Assembly (NCBI GenBank): GCA_900545605.1
Contig: UQZL01000006.1
Span: 1-64,000, forward strand
DNA length: 64,000 nt
Reading direction: 5' to 3'
Source: an uncultured Collinsella sp.
Lineage (GTDB): Bacteria; Actinomycetota; Coriobacteriia; Coriobacteriales; Coriobacteriaceae
The notes beneath the pieces were generated by a model that made no database searches, was not told where the DNA came from, and saw only the letters and a list, made by a program, of their open reading frames with translations. Each line of letters begins with the position of its first letter. Position 1 is the first letter of the stretch. Shown here piece by piece: positions 24,263-31,971 of the stretch. Position numbers and translations under genes: made by a program.

Positions 24263-24489
24263 TCATCCACCTTCTCAACGAGGTCGCGCGGGTCCATCCG
24301 CATCGCATCGGCAAGCGCGAAAAGGTTACCCACGCGCATGTCTCGCTGGCAGCGGATGAGAGCGCTAAGCGCACCGGGCGTGATGCCGGCCATTTGCGCC
24401 AACTGCTTCTGCGTGAGGTCATGGTCGGCTAGGTAGCGCTTGACCACCTTCTTGCTGACCTTATAACGGGTCGATGCCTTGGCTGTCAT
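24259..24489 (-). CDS. XRE-family HTH protein, 76 aa
   Basis: A single Cro/CI-type helix-turn-helix: Leu-Thr-Gln-Lys-Gln-Leu-Ala-Gln-Met-Ala-Gly-Ile-Thr-Pro-Gly-Ala-Leu-Ser is helix 2/turn/helix 3. AAGGAGGACGA precedes the ATG at 24489, and the start overlaps the upstream stop (ATGA). It is embedded in the early operon, not at the divergent switch, so it may regulate middle or late genes. No cofactor domain. Confidence 0.75.
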   Translation of the reverse strand: MTAKASTRYKVSKKVVKRYLADHDLTQKQLAQMAGITPGALSALIRCQRDMRVGNLFALADAMRMDPRDLVEKVDE

Positions 24490-24677
24490 TCGTCCTCCTT
24501 CAACCTGCGTCCGCAGAACGGACAGAAGCAAATCGGATAGCTTTCAACAAACAGCTCTCCAACGGCTATGACATATTTGCCGTTGTCGTTGTTCTCGATC
24601 CACATGCCGTAGTCATCGTCTCGGCTGAAATTGAAGCGAACATTGCCGCAATAGACGCATGTGTTTTGCTGCAACAT
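24486..24677 (-). CDS. Zinc-ribbon phage protein, 63 aa
   Basis: One Cys-Val-Tyr-Cys-Gly pair at residues 8-12 and a second Cys-Pro-Phe-Cys-Gly near residue 53 frame a beta-rich core, so a single zinc ribbon. It abuts the downstream XRE gene by a 4-bp overlap and shares the shape of the other ribbon proteins here. Function unknown. Confidence 0.6.
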   Translation of the reverse strand: MLQQNTCVYCGNVRFNFSRDDDYGMWIENNDNGKYVIAVGELFVESYPICFCPFCGRRLKEDE

Positions 24678-25075
24678 CAGTCCTCACCCCTCAGCATGCG
24701 GATACGCTTCTTGATGTCCTCAAGCGCTATCGAAGTGCAGCCACGAGATTCATTGCCGGAGATGGTGCAATTGTTACAGTCCAAATTCTGGTTGTAGTAC
24801 ATGCAAAGGTTGCTCTCTTCGATGCACCTGTCTAAGTCATCTTCCAGCTTCTCCCAGCTATCTGGTTTGGTGAGGTGCATGAGTTCAGACTTTGCTGTCT
24901 TGTAGTCATCGGTAACTACATACCAGCTGTTCATCCACTTGTCGTTTAAGTCAAAGTCGTTCGTGTAGATGAATCGGCGGATGCTGTGGACGTTACCGTC
25001 ATCGTCATATAGAGCAACGGTATCTAGGGGTATCTCGCGTCCCTCGGCATCTTTTGGTAACTCGATATTCGCCAT
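24677..25075 (-). CDS. Phage hypothetical protein with N-terminal 'LPKDA' module, 132 aa
   Basis: The N-terminus (Leu-Pro-Lys-Asp-Ala-Glu-Gly-Arg-Glu-Ile-Pro-Leu-Asp-Thr, then Leu-Tyr-Asp) closely parallels the start of the next upstream gene, so both share a small domain. The C-terminal half has an acidic helix and Cys residues (Leu-Asp-Cys-Asn-Asn-Cys). Start at 25075 (AGGTGATAGCA upstream) preferred over 25084. I cannot assign a function. Confidence 0.55.
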   Translation of the reverse strand: MANIELPKDAEGREIPLDTVALYDDDGNVHSIRRFIYTNDFDLNDKWMNSWYVVTDDYKTAKSELMHLTKPDSWEKLEDDLDRCIEESNLCMYYNQNLDCNNCTISGNESRGCTSIALEDIKKRIRMLRGED

Positions 25076-25080
25076 TGCTA

Positions 25081-25509
25081 TCACCTATCTAGCCCCAGCA
25101 GCACAAAGGATGAGTCGCGGTAGATGAGGATGCTGCCGCGAACCTTCACGGTCATTAGCTTCCCAAGGCTGCACATCCTGTAGACGGTCCTCAGGCTCAC
25201 GTTGAAAGCCTCGGCCCATTCGTTGGGCGTTGCATACTCGGGGAGCGTGGATAGGGTCACGCCCTTGTTGGCCTGTGCTGCGTTCTGAGGGATTGTCTTC
25301 TTGGGCCTGTTTACCAAAACGTCCTTGCTGTCGAGATACAGCTTGTTGGTCTCGATGCACTCACTTCCGCTTCGCGCGAACCACCTTCTGGGTCTCGCCT
25401 CGAAAAAGAAATCAGACACATGAAACTGGTTACCGTTCTCGCGGTACATCGTGGTTGTGTCGAACGGGACGATCGCACCGCTCGCGTCCTTCGGCAATCC
25501 AATCGCCAT
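25081..25509 (-). CDS. LPKDA-module protein with C-terminal HTH, 142 aa
   Basis: Residues 1-40 repeat the module seen in the neighbouring 132-aa protein (Leu-Pro-Lys-Asp-Ala-Ser-Gly-Ala-Ile-Val-Pro-Phe-Asp-Thr). The C-terminal 60 residues contain an excisionase/MerR-like HTH: Asn-Glu-Trp-Ala-Glu-Ala-Phe-Asn-Val-Ser-Leu-Arg-Thr-Val-Tyr-Arg. Hence a fusion of the small module to a DNA-binding domain. AAAGGAGTGAG precedes ATG 25509, and the start overlaps the helicase stop region. Possibly a regulator. Confidence 0.6.
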   Translation of the reverse strand: MAIGLPKDASGAIVPFDTTTMYRENGNQFHVSDFFFEARPRRWFARSGSECIETNKLYLDSKDVLVNRPKKTIPQNAAQANKGVTLSTLPEYATPNEWAEAFNVSLRTVYRMCSLGKLMTVKVRGSILIYRDSSFVLLGLDR

Positions 25510-25510
25510 C

Positions 25511-28129
25511 TTACTCACTCCTTTCATTCGGTACGTACGTGGCAGGATTGACTCCGCTCGGGATTCGCCATCCACTCGCGCTGATTCTGGAAATCATCGA
25601 GCTTGCAGCCTCCATCGACCACGTGCCGACATGCCTGAATCCCCGGCGCTCGAGCAGGCGGATCTGCTTGGGAGAGCTAAGCCCGCTGTCGCGGCGCTTC
25701 TTCACTCGGTCGAGCAGTTTCGATGCCTTGCCGGCGTTGGAGATCTCGGAAGCATCGATGCCGTACTTCTCGAGCGCCGCCTTCTGCTTGTCTGTGGCGG
25801 GGGCCATCTCCCAAGCGAACTCGGGGATGTATCCGCTCAGGTCCTCGGCGGCGATTGACATCTCGTACTGCAGCGGGTTGACCAGCTTCGCCTTCTTCCT
25901 GCGCTGCTCGGCGAGCTGTTTGGCGAGGGCCTCCTCGCGCTCAGCGACCACCTCGTCAGATGCCTTGCTCTCGACCTTCTGCAGGTCGACCGGGCATCCG
26001 GCCTGCTCGACCATGGCGGTCATCTTCTGCGCGACCTCCCGAGAGCCCGTAACGAGCGCTGCAGGGCGAACCAACTCCAAACGCTCGGTCATCCACAGGA
26101 AGTCGAGCAGGAGAAGGTCGGTCTTCCCCGTCTCGGGCGATAGACGAGTGCCGCGTCCAACGATCTGACAATTGCCGACAATGGCGACTTTGCCGTTCCT
26201 TCTGGTGACGAGCGTTCCGAGCTCGTTTTGGACGCACCAGCATGATTCGCTCGCGTGAGTCTCGGCCTCCCATACGGCGTGCCTTCCGTGGCGAGAGCCG
26301 ACTTTGACGAACTCCTGCTTTTTCGCATGAAGCACCCACAGGTCGCACTTCCTGACCTCGTTGGCTTTTTCGACGGAAACGCTTGCGCGGTACCCACGCT
26401 GGATGGCCATCGATTGCAGTCGTTCGATGAAGCTCTTGTTGCTTTTGCCGATGTGGTAGGAGGTCTTGATGGCCTTGTTCCCGTCTCCGTGGTATATCGC
26501 CTCCAGCATTACTTCGAACTGGTCTTCCGTCATGTCGAACAGAGACGGGCTGAGGTCCTTGGAAATCCATGGCTCGAGCCTTCCCCATCCGCTGAGATGC
26601 TTGTCTCTCCCCCGTGGCATGCCTTTCGAGATGGTCCACGTCATGCAGTCGCCAGATTGGTTCCATTCGACTCCGACTCGCTTGCGAACGGCCCGGGTGT
26701 ACTTGAAACCGCAGCCCTCGATGCAGCGAGTTATCTCCTCGCAATATTCCGGGTGCTGAGTACCTTGGGTGATCGTGATTGCGTTGTTGCACTTATTGAT
26801 AGACCCATCGGTCATGACCCAGCCGATGAAGGTGAGCTCTGCGTCGGTTAGCGGTACGCCAGGGAAATTCCCGTGGCCGCAGACCGGTATGTATGCGCCG
26901 TCTTTCAGATTCGCCAGGTCTTGTGCCTCCTTGAATTTCCAGCCTAAGCGCCTCTTGTTGTCGTAGAGCATTCTGTGCTTGTTTGTGACCCGAATATCAG
27001 ACGATTGCCCTTTCAGATGGTAGAACCGCTCGTCTGAGTCGAGATTTCTTCGAACCTTCGCCAGAGCGGGAACGAACCTCGTTTCTCCCGTTTCATGGTC
27101 GAACGCGAGGATTTCATCTCCGATTTCCACGTCGTTTCTCCATCCGTCGCGCGTAAGCACCTCAGTGCTCTCATCGAGGCAATAGAGTGCACGGCTCTTG
27201 GTCGGTCGGAGGTTGACGATGCAGTCGACGCTCGGGCAGTCCCACCCCTCGGTCAAGAGAAGTGAATTGCACAGCACGTCGTATTTGCCACTGTCGAAGT
27301 CTTTCAGGATTTGCGCGCGGTCCTCGCTCTGCCCGTTGACCTCCACGGCGCGGAATCCGCATTCGTTGAGCAGGCGGCAGAACTTCTGGCTGGTCTTGAT
27401 GAGCGGCAGGAACACGACCGTCTTGCGCTCCTCAAGCCCGGCGTTCTTCATCTCCTGGGCGATTTGCGGCAGGTATGGGTCGAGCGCTGTGCCCAGCCCG
27501 TCTGCCGCCCAATCGCCCGAGCGCACCGAGACGTTGGAGATGTCGAGCTGGAGCGGAACGGTCTGCGCCTTGATCGGGCACAGGTAACCGTCCTTGATGG
27601 CCTCGGGCATGTTGTACTCGAATGCCAGGGAATCGAACACCTTGCCGAGGTTCTGTCGGTCGCCGCGGTCCGCCGTGGCAGTAACGCCGAGCACCTTAGC
27701 GCCGGCGAAGTAGTCGAGTACCGCCTGATAGCTGGAGGAGACGGCATGGTGGCACTCATCGATGAGGATGTGCGTGAACCTGTCCCTGCCGAGCGCCCGA
27801 AGGCGCTTCTCGCGGCACAGGGTCTGGACGGATCCGACCGTCACGCGCTCGAATGTCCCCACGCTCGTGTCCTCGGCCTTCTCGACCGAGCAGCGCAGTC
27901 CCGTCGATGATTGCAGCTTGTCGGCTGCCTGTTGGAGCAGCTCGCCGCGGTGGGCAAGAATGAGGACGCGACCGCCATCGCGGACCGCGTCCTCCGTTAC
28001 GCCGGCCATGACGATCGTCTTGCCGGTGCCCGTTGCCTGTACGAGGAGCGTTGCGCGGTCTCCCGCTTCCCAACGCTCCTCGATTGCGGCTATGGCCTGC
28101 TCCTGATAGGGACGCAGGTTGAACTTCAT
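25511..28129 (-). CDS. Superfamily-2 DEAD/DEAH-type helicase with intein, 872 aa precursor (535 aa mature)
   Basis: ATP-dependent DNA helicase of the phage replication block. Motif Q/I is near the N-terminus (Arg-Pro-Tyr-Gln, then Ala-Thr-Gly-Thr-Gly-Lys-Thr at 32-38). Motif II Asp-Glu-Cys-His is at 124-127 and motif III Thr-Ala-Thr-Ala at 150-153. Motif VI (Gln-Ile-Val-Gly-Arg-Gly-Thr-Arg) starts at 655, where the intein C-terminus ends. Residues 317-653 are an intein interrupting the conserved Leu-Tyr|Cys-Gln boundary. After splicing the C-terminal 200 residues contain an acidic/basic tail. The 3' end overlaps the next gene's SD. Confidence 0.85.
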   Translation of the reverse strand: MKFNLRPYQEQAIAAIEERWEAGDRATLLVQATGTGKTIVMAGVTEDAVRDGGRVLILAHRGELLQQAADKLQSSTGLRCSVEKAEDTSVGTFERVTVGSVQTLCREKRLRALGRDRFTHILIDECHHAVSSSYQAVLDYFAGAKVLGVTATADRGDRQNLGKVFDSLAFEYNMPEAIKDGYLCPIKAQTVPLQLDISNVSVRSGDWAADGLGTALDPYLPQIAQEMKNAGLEERKTVVFLPLIKTSQKFCRLLNECGFRAVEVNGQSEDRAQILKDFDSGKYDVLCNSLLLTEGWDCPSVDCIVNLRPTKSRALYCLDESTEVLTRDGWRNDVEIGDEILAFDHETGETRFVPALAKVRRNLDSDERFYHLKGQSSDIRVTNKHRMLYDNKRRLGWKFKEAQDLANLKDGAYIPVCGHGNFPGVPLTDAELTFIGWVMTDGSINKCNNAITITQGTQHPEYCEEITRCIEGCGFKYTRAVRKRVGVEWNQSGDCMTWTISKGMPRGRDKHLSGWGRLEPWISKDLSPSLFDMTEDQFEVMLEAIYHGDGNKAIKTSYHIGKSNKSFIERLQSMAIQRGYRASVSVEKANEVRKCDLWVLHAKKQEFVKVGSRHGRHAVWEAETHASESCWCVQNELGTLVTRRNGKVAIVGNCQIVGRGTRLSPETGKTDLLLLDFLWMTERLELVRPAALVTGSREVAQKMTAMVEQAGCPVDLQKVESKASDEVVAEREEALAKQLAEQRRKKAKLVNPLQYEMSIAAEDLSGYIPEFAWEMAPATDKQKAALEKYGIDASEISNAGKASKLLDRVKKRRDSGLSSPKQIRLLERRGFRHVGTWSMEAASSMISRISASGWRIPSGVNPATYVPNERSE
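26171..27181 (-). other. Intein (Hint domain with LAGLIDADG-type endonuclease), 337 codons within the helicase
   Basis: Self-splicing protein insert. Block A begins with Cys317 (Cys-Leu-Asp-Glu-Ser-Thr). Block B has Val-Thr-Asn-Lys-His (Thr382, His385). Two dodecapeptide (LAGLIDADG-like) motifs, Phe-Ile-Gly-Trp-Val-Met-Thr-Asp-Gly-Ser near 434-443 and Ala-Ile-Tyr-His-Gly-Asp-Gly near 544-550, suggest a homing endonuclease. The C-terminal block ends Ala-Ile-Val-Gly-Asn653, followed by Cys654 as +1 extein residue. The penultimate residue is Gly rather than the usual His. Edges were set by continuity of helicase motif VI. Confidence 0.85.
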
Positions 28130-28132
28130 GCC

Positions 28133-28669
28133 TTAGAAGCCCCCGTTCTGCGCGGCCTGCGCCTGCTGGAAGGTCTGGTTGATCATGCCCTGCAGCGAAG
28201 GCGAGACGGGCTCGGGGTTGGCGTTGCCGTAGACGTGCTGCTGGGGTGCCGCGGCCTGCGCCTCAGGCTTCATCCACTCGGAGATCTCGTTGTAGGTCTT
28301 GTCCTTGTACTCGTGGGTGCCGACCTTGATCTTGCAGCGGCGACCGACAGCTCCCACCCAATCCATCTTCAGCTTCTGCTCCTTGGGGGCATCGACCGCT
28401 CGCATCCCGATCGAGACGAAGAACTGGGTGATCTTCCAGGCGCTCTTGGAATTCAGAAAAAGGCGGTCGGAAAGCACTCGATCGTTGTCCAGGCGGACGT
28501 TCACCTTGGCGATGGGGCAGGCGCACATCTTGTCGCTGCCGTTGAATTGCTGGCGCTCGACGTTCTCGACCGTAGCCAAGTACTCGCCTGGCTCCATAAG
28601 CTCGAACTCGTTCTCCACAGCATCGATTTCGCCGTCCCACCCAAAGGACTGACCCATATCGTTTGCCAT
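28133..28669 (-). CDS. DUF669-like phage protein, 178 aa
   Basis: Likely the ssDNA-binding or recombination partner encoded with phage Sak4-type ATPases. It has the DUF669 feel: Gly-Glu-Tyr-Leu-Ala-Thr-Val near residue 28, then Ile-Ala-Lys-Val-Asn-Val-Arg-Leu-Asp and a Trp-Lys-Ile-Thr-Gln-Phe-Phe region. The last 50 residues are Gln/Pro/Asn-rich, like the flexible tails of SSB-type proteins. It lies between the RecA-like ATPase and the helicase, separated by 3 bp each side. Confidence 0.75.
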   Translation of the reverse strand: MANDMGQSFGWDGEIDAVENEFELMEPGEYLATVENVERQQFNGSDKMCACPIAKVNVRLDNDRVLSDRLFLNSKSAWKITQFFVSIGMRAVDAPKEQKLKMDWVGAVGRRCKIKVGTHEYKDKTYNEISEWMKPEAQAAAPQQHVYGNANPEPVSPSLQGMINQTFQQAQAAQNGGF

Positions 28670-28672
28670 TTC

Positions 28673-29746
28673 TTACTCCTTTCGACCGGCTGCCATGCCG
28701 GAATTGATGTAATCGCGCATGCTGTCCCAGGCCGACACCAAGAACTTCGCGAAGTCCTCGGGCAGGGCGTCAACCGGCGTGCCCTCGGGGAAATAACCAC
28801 GTACGGAGATGGCCTTGCTCACCGTCTCCGCGCTGATACCATCGCGCCGCATCAGGTCGTAGAGCGGCTTGAGGTATGCCGGGCGCTCCGGCTCGAACGG
28901 GTCTGGAATGCTTCGCGCCTGCTCGATCTGCTCGGGCGTAACCGTGGAGACGTTGACCGTCTCGACCGTCTGCTGCTGCACCTGCGGCTGCTGCCGTGTG
29001 AGCTGCGGGATGGGGATGAACTGCGCCAGCTGCTGGTACTCCATGGGAATCTCGTCCGGCAGGCCCCAGCGGTTCTTCGCGTCCCAAGTGGCGGCATGGG
29101 AGCAGTAGAGCATTCGGTTCTTGCCGCCCTGGGCCTTGCCGACCTTGCCGTCCTTGCTGGTGGTGATGACGATGGTCTTGTAGTTGGCGAAGAGTACCGC
29201 GTCCGCCCACTCCTTGAGCATCGCCGCGACGCTGGCCTTCTTGCCGTCGATGAGCTTCAGACCCCAGCGGTCGTATGCGCCCATCTCATCGGGCTGCTCG
29301 AACTTGCTGATGATGGCATGGGCGGTCACGACCACGTTGCAGCCGCGCTCGCACACCTCGCTCAAGAGGTTCAGCAGCTTGCCGAAGCGCTCGGTCACGT
29401 AGGTGTAGCCCTTGCCGTAGCCCGCGTCCTCGATGCTCTTGTAGCCCATGGCGCTGCACACGTCATCGACCGCCAGCTTCTGCGCCCAGTCGGCGGTGTC
29501 CAAGACAAGTGTGCCGCCGCATTCCTCGGGGAAATCTCGAATCCACGTGACCTCATCGAGCAGCATCTGCCAGCTCGTGGGCGCTGGAAGGCGCGGGACG
29601 TCCAGGTAGTCGGACGAGCTCTCGGTATCGATGAACAGGGGGCTTGGGAATTGAGCCGCCAGCGTCGTCTTGCCGACGCCCTCGGGGCCGTAGAGAACGA
29701 CCTTCTGTGGGCGGAGGCGCTGACCGCGGGTGATCTGGAATGTCAT
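28673..29746 (-). CDS. RecA-like phage recombinase ATPase (AAA_24 / Sak4-type), 357 aa
   Basis: Probable annealing/recombination ATPase. Walker A is Gly-Pro-Glu-Gly-Val-Gly-Lys-Thr-Thr (20-28) and Walker B ends Leu-Val-Leu-Asp-Thr-Ala (about 81-86). A Thr-Ala-His after a hydrophobic strand corresponds to the AAA_24 sensor. Residues 245-290 are Gln-rich and probably disordered. The start overlaps the stop of the SMC-like gene (TAATG). Together with the downstream DUF669 protein this is a typical phage Sak4/SSB module. Confidence 0.85.
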   Translation of the reverse strand: MTFQITRGQRLRPQKVVLYGPEGVGKTTLAAQFPSPLFIDTESSSDYLDVPRLPAPTSWQMLLDEVTWIRDFPEECGGTLVLDTADWAQKLAVDDVCSAMGYKSIEDAGYGKGYTYVTERFGKLLNLLSEVCERGCNVVVTAHAIISKFEQPDEMGAYDRWGLKLIDGKKASVAAMLKEWADAVLFANYKTIVITTSKDGKVGKAQGGKNRMLYCSHAATWDAKNRWGLPDEIPMEYQQLAQFIPIPQLTRQQPQVQQQTVETVNVSTVTPEQIEQARSIPDPFEPERPAYLKPLYDLMRRDGISAETVSKAISVRGYFPEGTPVDALPEDFAKFLVSAWDSMRDYINSGMAAGRKE

Positions 29747-31152
29747 TAGAAGCTACCTCCGAACTGCATGGTGGCGGGAATCTTGACCTCTGGAATCTTT
29801 ACATCGGGAATCTCGACCTTAATCTCAGGCATCTCGGCCTTCAGCTGCCCGGCGCCCTCGGCCACGCGCCCGTCCTCGATGATGACCGAGCAGGTGTCAT
29901 CCGTTGCCACGCGGGTGCCGATGACCTGAAGCCCCTCGGATTCTGCCCAGGCGCCGAACTCGGCGAGCGTCTGGGGGTCCATCTGCTCCAGCTTGTCGAC
30001 CAGGACGAAACCGCACTCGGGCTTGAGCGAGCGAACGACAGCTGTCGCCACGCGGAGCTGCTCCGCACCGCTCATGTCCGACCAGACCGCGCCGTTGTAC
30101 ACCAGTTTGCCGTCCTCGACCGTCAGGCCGTCGAGCGGCATCCTGGCGGTCTCGAGCAGCTTCTTGCGCTGGTCCTCGACCGCATTGACCTCGCTGTTGC
30201 AGCTCTGGTAATCGTCGTTCAGGGATTCGGCATCCTTCAGCGCCTGCTTGCGGCGCTCGTTCGCCTCGACCTTCTGGTTGAGCGCATCGATGTTGGCGAT
30301 GCTCTGCTCGATCTCATCGGTCTTCTCGTCCTCGAGGTCGGCTGCATCCTTGAGCGCGGTCTGGTAGTCATCGGTGAGCTTCATCAGCTCTTCGGTCTTG
30401 CGCTTCAGCTCCTCGTTGAGCGACATGATCTGGCTGTTGAGGCTGTCGCACAGCATGTTCAGGTTGTCGCGCTGCTGCTTGATGATGCCGACCTTCTCGC
30501 GCTTTCGCTGGTTCTCCCCGTTCTTCGCGAGGATTGACTGCTGCTGCTCGATGAGCTCGGCAGGCGACACGCGGTGGTCGGGGGCATCGGGGAAGAACGG
30601 CATCTCCTCGGCGATCTTGTCCTTTGCGCGCTTGCGCTGACCGATGTCGAGACGCTCAGCCTTCAGATCGCTCAGCTTCTTGTCCAACTCGTCCAGCTCG
30701 CCGCCGATACCGATGATTCGCAGGAGCTCCTGAGCCTTCTCGTTGTCGGTCATGACCATGAACTTCGGCAGGTCGATTGCAAGCTCCTCGATGAAGCTGT
30801 CGAGAAGCTTCTGGCCTGCCTTCTTGCCGGACGGGTCGGTCACGGTGAGCGATGCGTTCTTGCCCGAGCGCTCGACCACAAGGCCGTTGCTCAGCTCAAC
30901 GTGCAGCTTCGCCGGTGTGGCGCTGCCCTCGCGGTTGGGCTTGGACGGCTGCTTGCGCTTTCCGCCGAGCGCCCACGAGATTGCATCGACCACACTGGTC
31001 TTGCCCTGGCCGTTGCGACCGCCGATGACGGTAAGCCCGTTCTCGGTCGGGCGCAGCGCCACGGCCCTGATTCGCTTGACGTTCTCGAGCTCAAGCGCCG
31101 AGATCTTCACGGGCTCCGGCTTCGCCTGAACTTGTTCCACAGTCTCTTCCAT
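29746..31152 (-). CDS. SMC/RecN-like ATPase (AAA_23 type), 468 aa
   Basis: Putative recombination or nuclease-associated ATPase. Walker A Gly-Gly-Arg-Asn-Gly-Gln-Gly-Lys-Thr-Ser is near residue 45. Residues 160-330 are predicted coiled coil with zinc-hook-like geometry but no CxxC. A signature-like Met-Ser-Gly-Ala-Glu-Gln-Leu-Arg precedes Walker B (Gly-Phe-Val-Leu-Val-Asp-Lys-Leu-Glu) near residues 360-385. The C-terminus has short alternating Glu-Ile-Pro-x-Val-Lys-Ile-Pro units. The start at 31152 (AGAAGGAAAAGAAC) is chosen over a spurious 54-codon extension. Likely acts with the RecA-like ATPase encoded next. Confidence 0.75.
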   Translation of the reverse strand: MEETVEQVQAKPEPVKISALELENVKRIRAVALRPTENGLTVIGGRNGQGKTSVVDAISWALGGKRKQPSKPNREGSATPAKLHVELSNGLVVERSGKNASLTVTDPSGKKAGQKLLDSFIEELAIDLPKFMVMTDNEKAQELLRIIGIGGELDELDKKLSDLKAERLDIGQRKRAKDKIAEEMPFFPDAPDHRVSPAELIEQQQSILAKNGENQRKREKVGIIKQQRDNLNMLCDSLNSQIMSLNEELKRKTEELMKLTDDYQTALKDAADLEDEKTDEIEQSIANIDALNQKVEANERRKQALKDAESLNDDYQSCNSEVNAVEDQRKKLLETARMPLDGLTVEDGKLVYNGAVWSDMSGAEQLRVATAVVRSLKPECGFVLVDKLEQMDPQTLAEFGAWAESEGLQVIGTRVATDDTCSVIIEDGRVAEGAGQLKAEMPEIKVEIPDVKIPEVKIPATMQFGGSF

Positions 31153-31609
31153 TGTTCTTTTCCTTCTCTCTTTGCAGACGCTTTCTCGCATCGCGCCTGC
31201 GCTTCTTTTCCCTTTGGTACTCGGCTTCCGCCTTTTTCTCGTCCATGCCCTCGCGGATGGCTTCCGCCTGTCTTCGTCTCCAGCAGGCGGGGCAAAGCCC
31301 CATTCGCCCGGCATGGGAATTGGGACGCACGTCCCACTTGCCGCACGAGATACAGCGGTGCATCCCCGATTCGGGATATTTGCTTAGGTTGATTCCGAGA
31401 ACCCTTTTGGCGTGCTTCTTGATGGCTTCGGGAGACCTTGGCCAACCACGGCCTGTCATCATCTCCGACAGCAGCAGATAACCGTCCATCCTGTGCGTCC
31501 TGATGTATCTGTCCTCGTCAGACCGCCAGAAATATGAGTTGTCCCTTTTGCGAGGGACAACTACCCCCGATTCCACATTTTCTCCATTGTTCTCGGTCGG
31601 TTCCGTCAT
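31091..31609 (-). CDS. DNA-binding protein with Myb-like and zinc-finger segments, 172 aa
   Basis: N-terminal 60 residues include Trp-Arg-Ser-Asp-Glu-Asp-Arg-Tyr-Ile and Gly-Arg-Gly-Trp-Pro-Arg-Ser-Pro-Glu-Ala-Ile, Myb-like DNA-binding spacing. A Cys-Ile-Ser-Cys-Gly-Lys-Trp and Cys-Pro-Ala-Cys-Trp-Arg-Arg ribbon follows, then a very basic Lys/Arg-rich coiled tail. The ATG overlaps the upstream stop (ATGA). The gene's 3' end overlaps the SMC-like start by 62 bp. Probable early regulator or replication accessory. Confidence 0.6.
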   Translation of the reverse strand: MTEPTENNGENVESGVVVPRKRDNSYFWRSDEDRYIRTHRMDGYLLLSEMMTGRGWPRSPEAIKKHAKRVLGINLSKYPESGMHRCISCGKWDVRPNSHAGRMGLCPACWRRRQAEAIREGMDEKKAEAEYQREKKRRRDARKRLQREKEKNNGRDCGTSSGEAGAREDLGA

Positions 31610-31812
31610 TGCAGCGCTCCGATTACGTAGAGACGCTTGATCTCACGCATCGCAGCATCCTTGCTCGCGGCCTTGCTGACGTTGACCAGTAGATGGCGCG
31701 AGCGGACGATTCCGGTCGCGCTGCCCCTCGTGGGGCCCTTCTCGACAAACTTGGTCGCGAACCAGCTGCCGTCTCGACCGCGCTCGGCGGTCCATCCAAA
31801 GAAGCCGACCAT
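31606..31812 (-). CDS. Small phage protein, 68 aa, unknown
   Basis: Start at ATG 31812, after AGGAGGTGCCG. A predicted beta-hairpin (Phe-Phe-Gly-Trp-Thr) is followed by Arg-His-Leu-Leu-Val-Asn-Val-Ser-Lys, basic and likely compact. ATGA overlap with the downstream Myb-like gene. No family recognised. Confidence 0.5.
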   Translation of the reverse strand: MVGFFGWTAERGRDGSWFATKFVEKGPTRGSATGIVRSRHLLVNVSKAASKDAAMREIKRLYVIGALQ

Positions 31813-31821
31813 CGGCACCTC

Positions 31822-31971
31822 CTAGTAGTACATGCCGCTCGGAGCGGTGCCCTCGAGCCATCCCGCGAAGATCAGCCCCGCGATGAGGACGGTCGAGACG
31901 ATGGCGTTGCGCAGCTTCGGGTTGAGCCGCATCCAGCGGTTGGACAGGAAATCGAAAACCCTAGCGGCCAT
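31822..31971 (-). CDS. Small membrane protein, 49 aa
   Basis: From ATG 31971: a basic N-terminus (Phe-Asp-Phe-Leu-Ser-Asn-Arg-Trp) is followed by one clear transmembrane helix (Ile-Val-Ser-Thr-Val-Leu-Ile-Ala-Gly-Leu-Ile-Phe-Ala-Gly-Trp-Leu). It overlaps the excisionase stop by 11 bp with GAGGGACG upstream. Function unknown. Confidence 0.5.
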   Translation of the reverse strand: MAARVFDFLSNRWMRLNPKLRNAIVSTVLIAGLIFAGWLEGTAPSGMYY

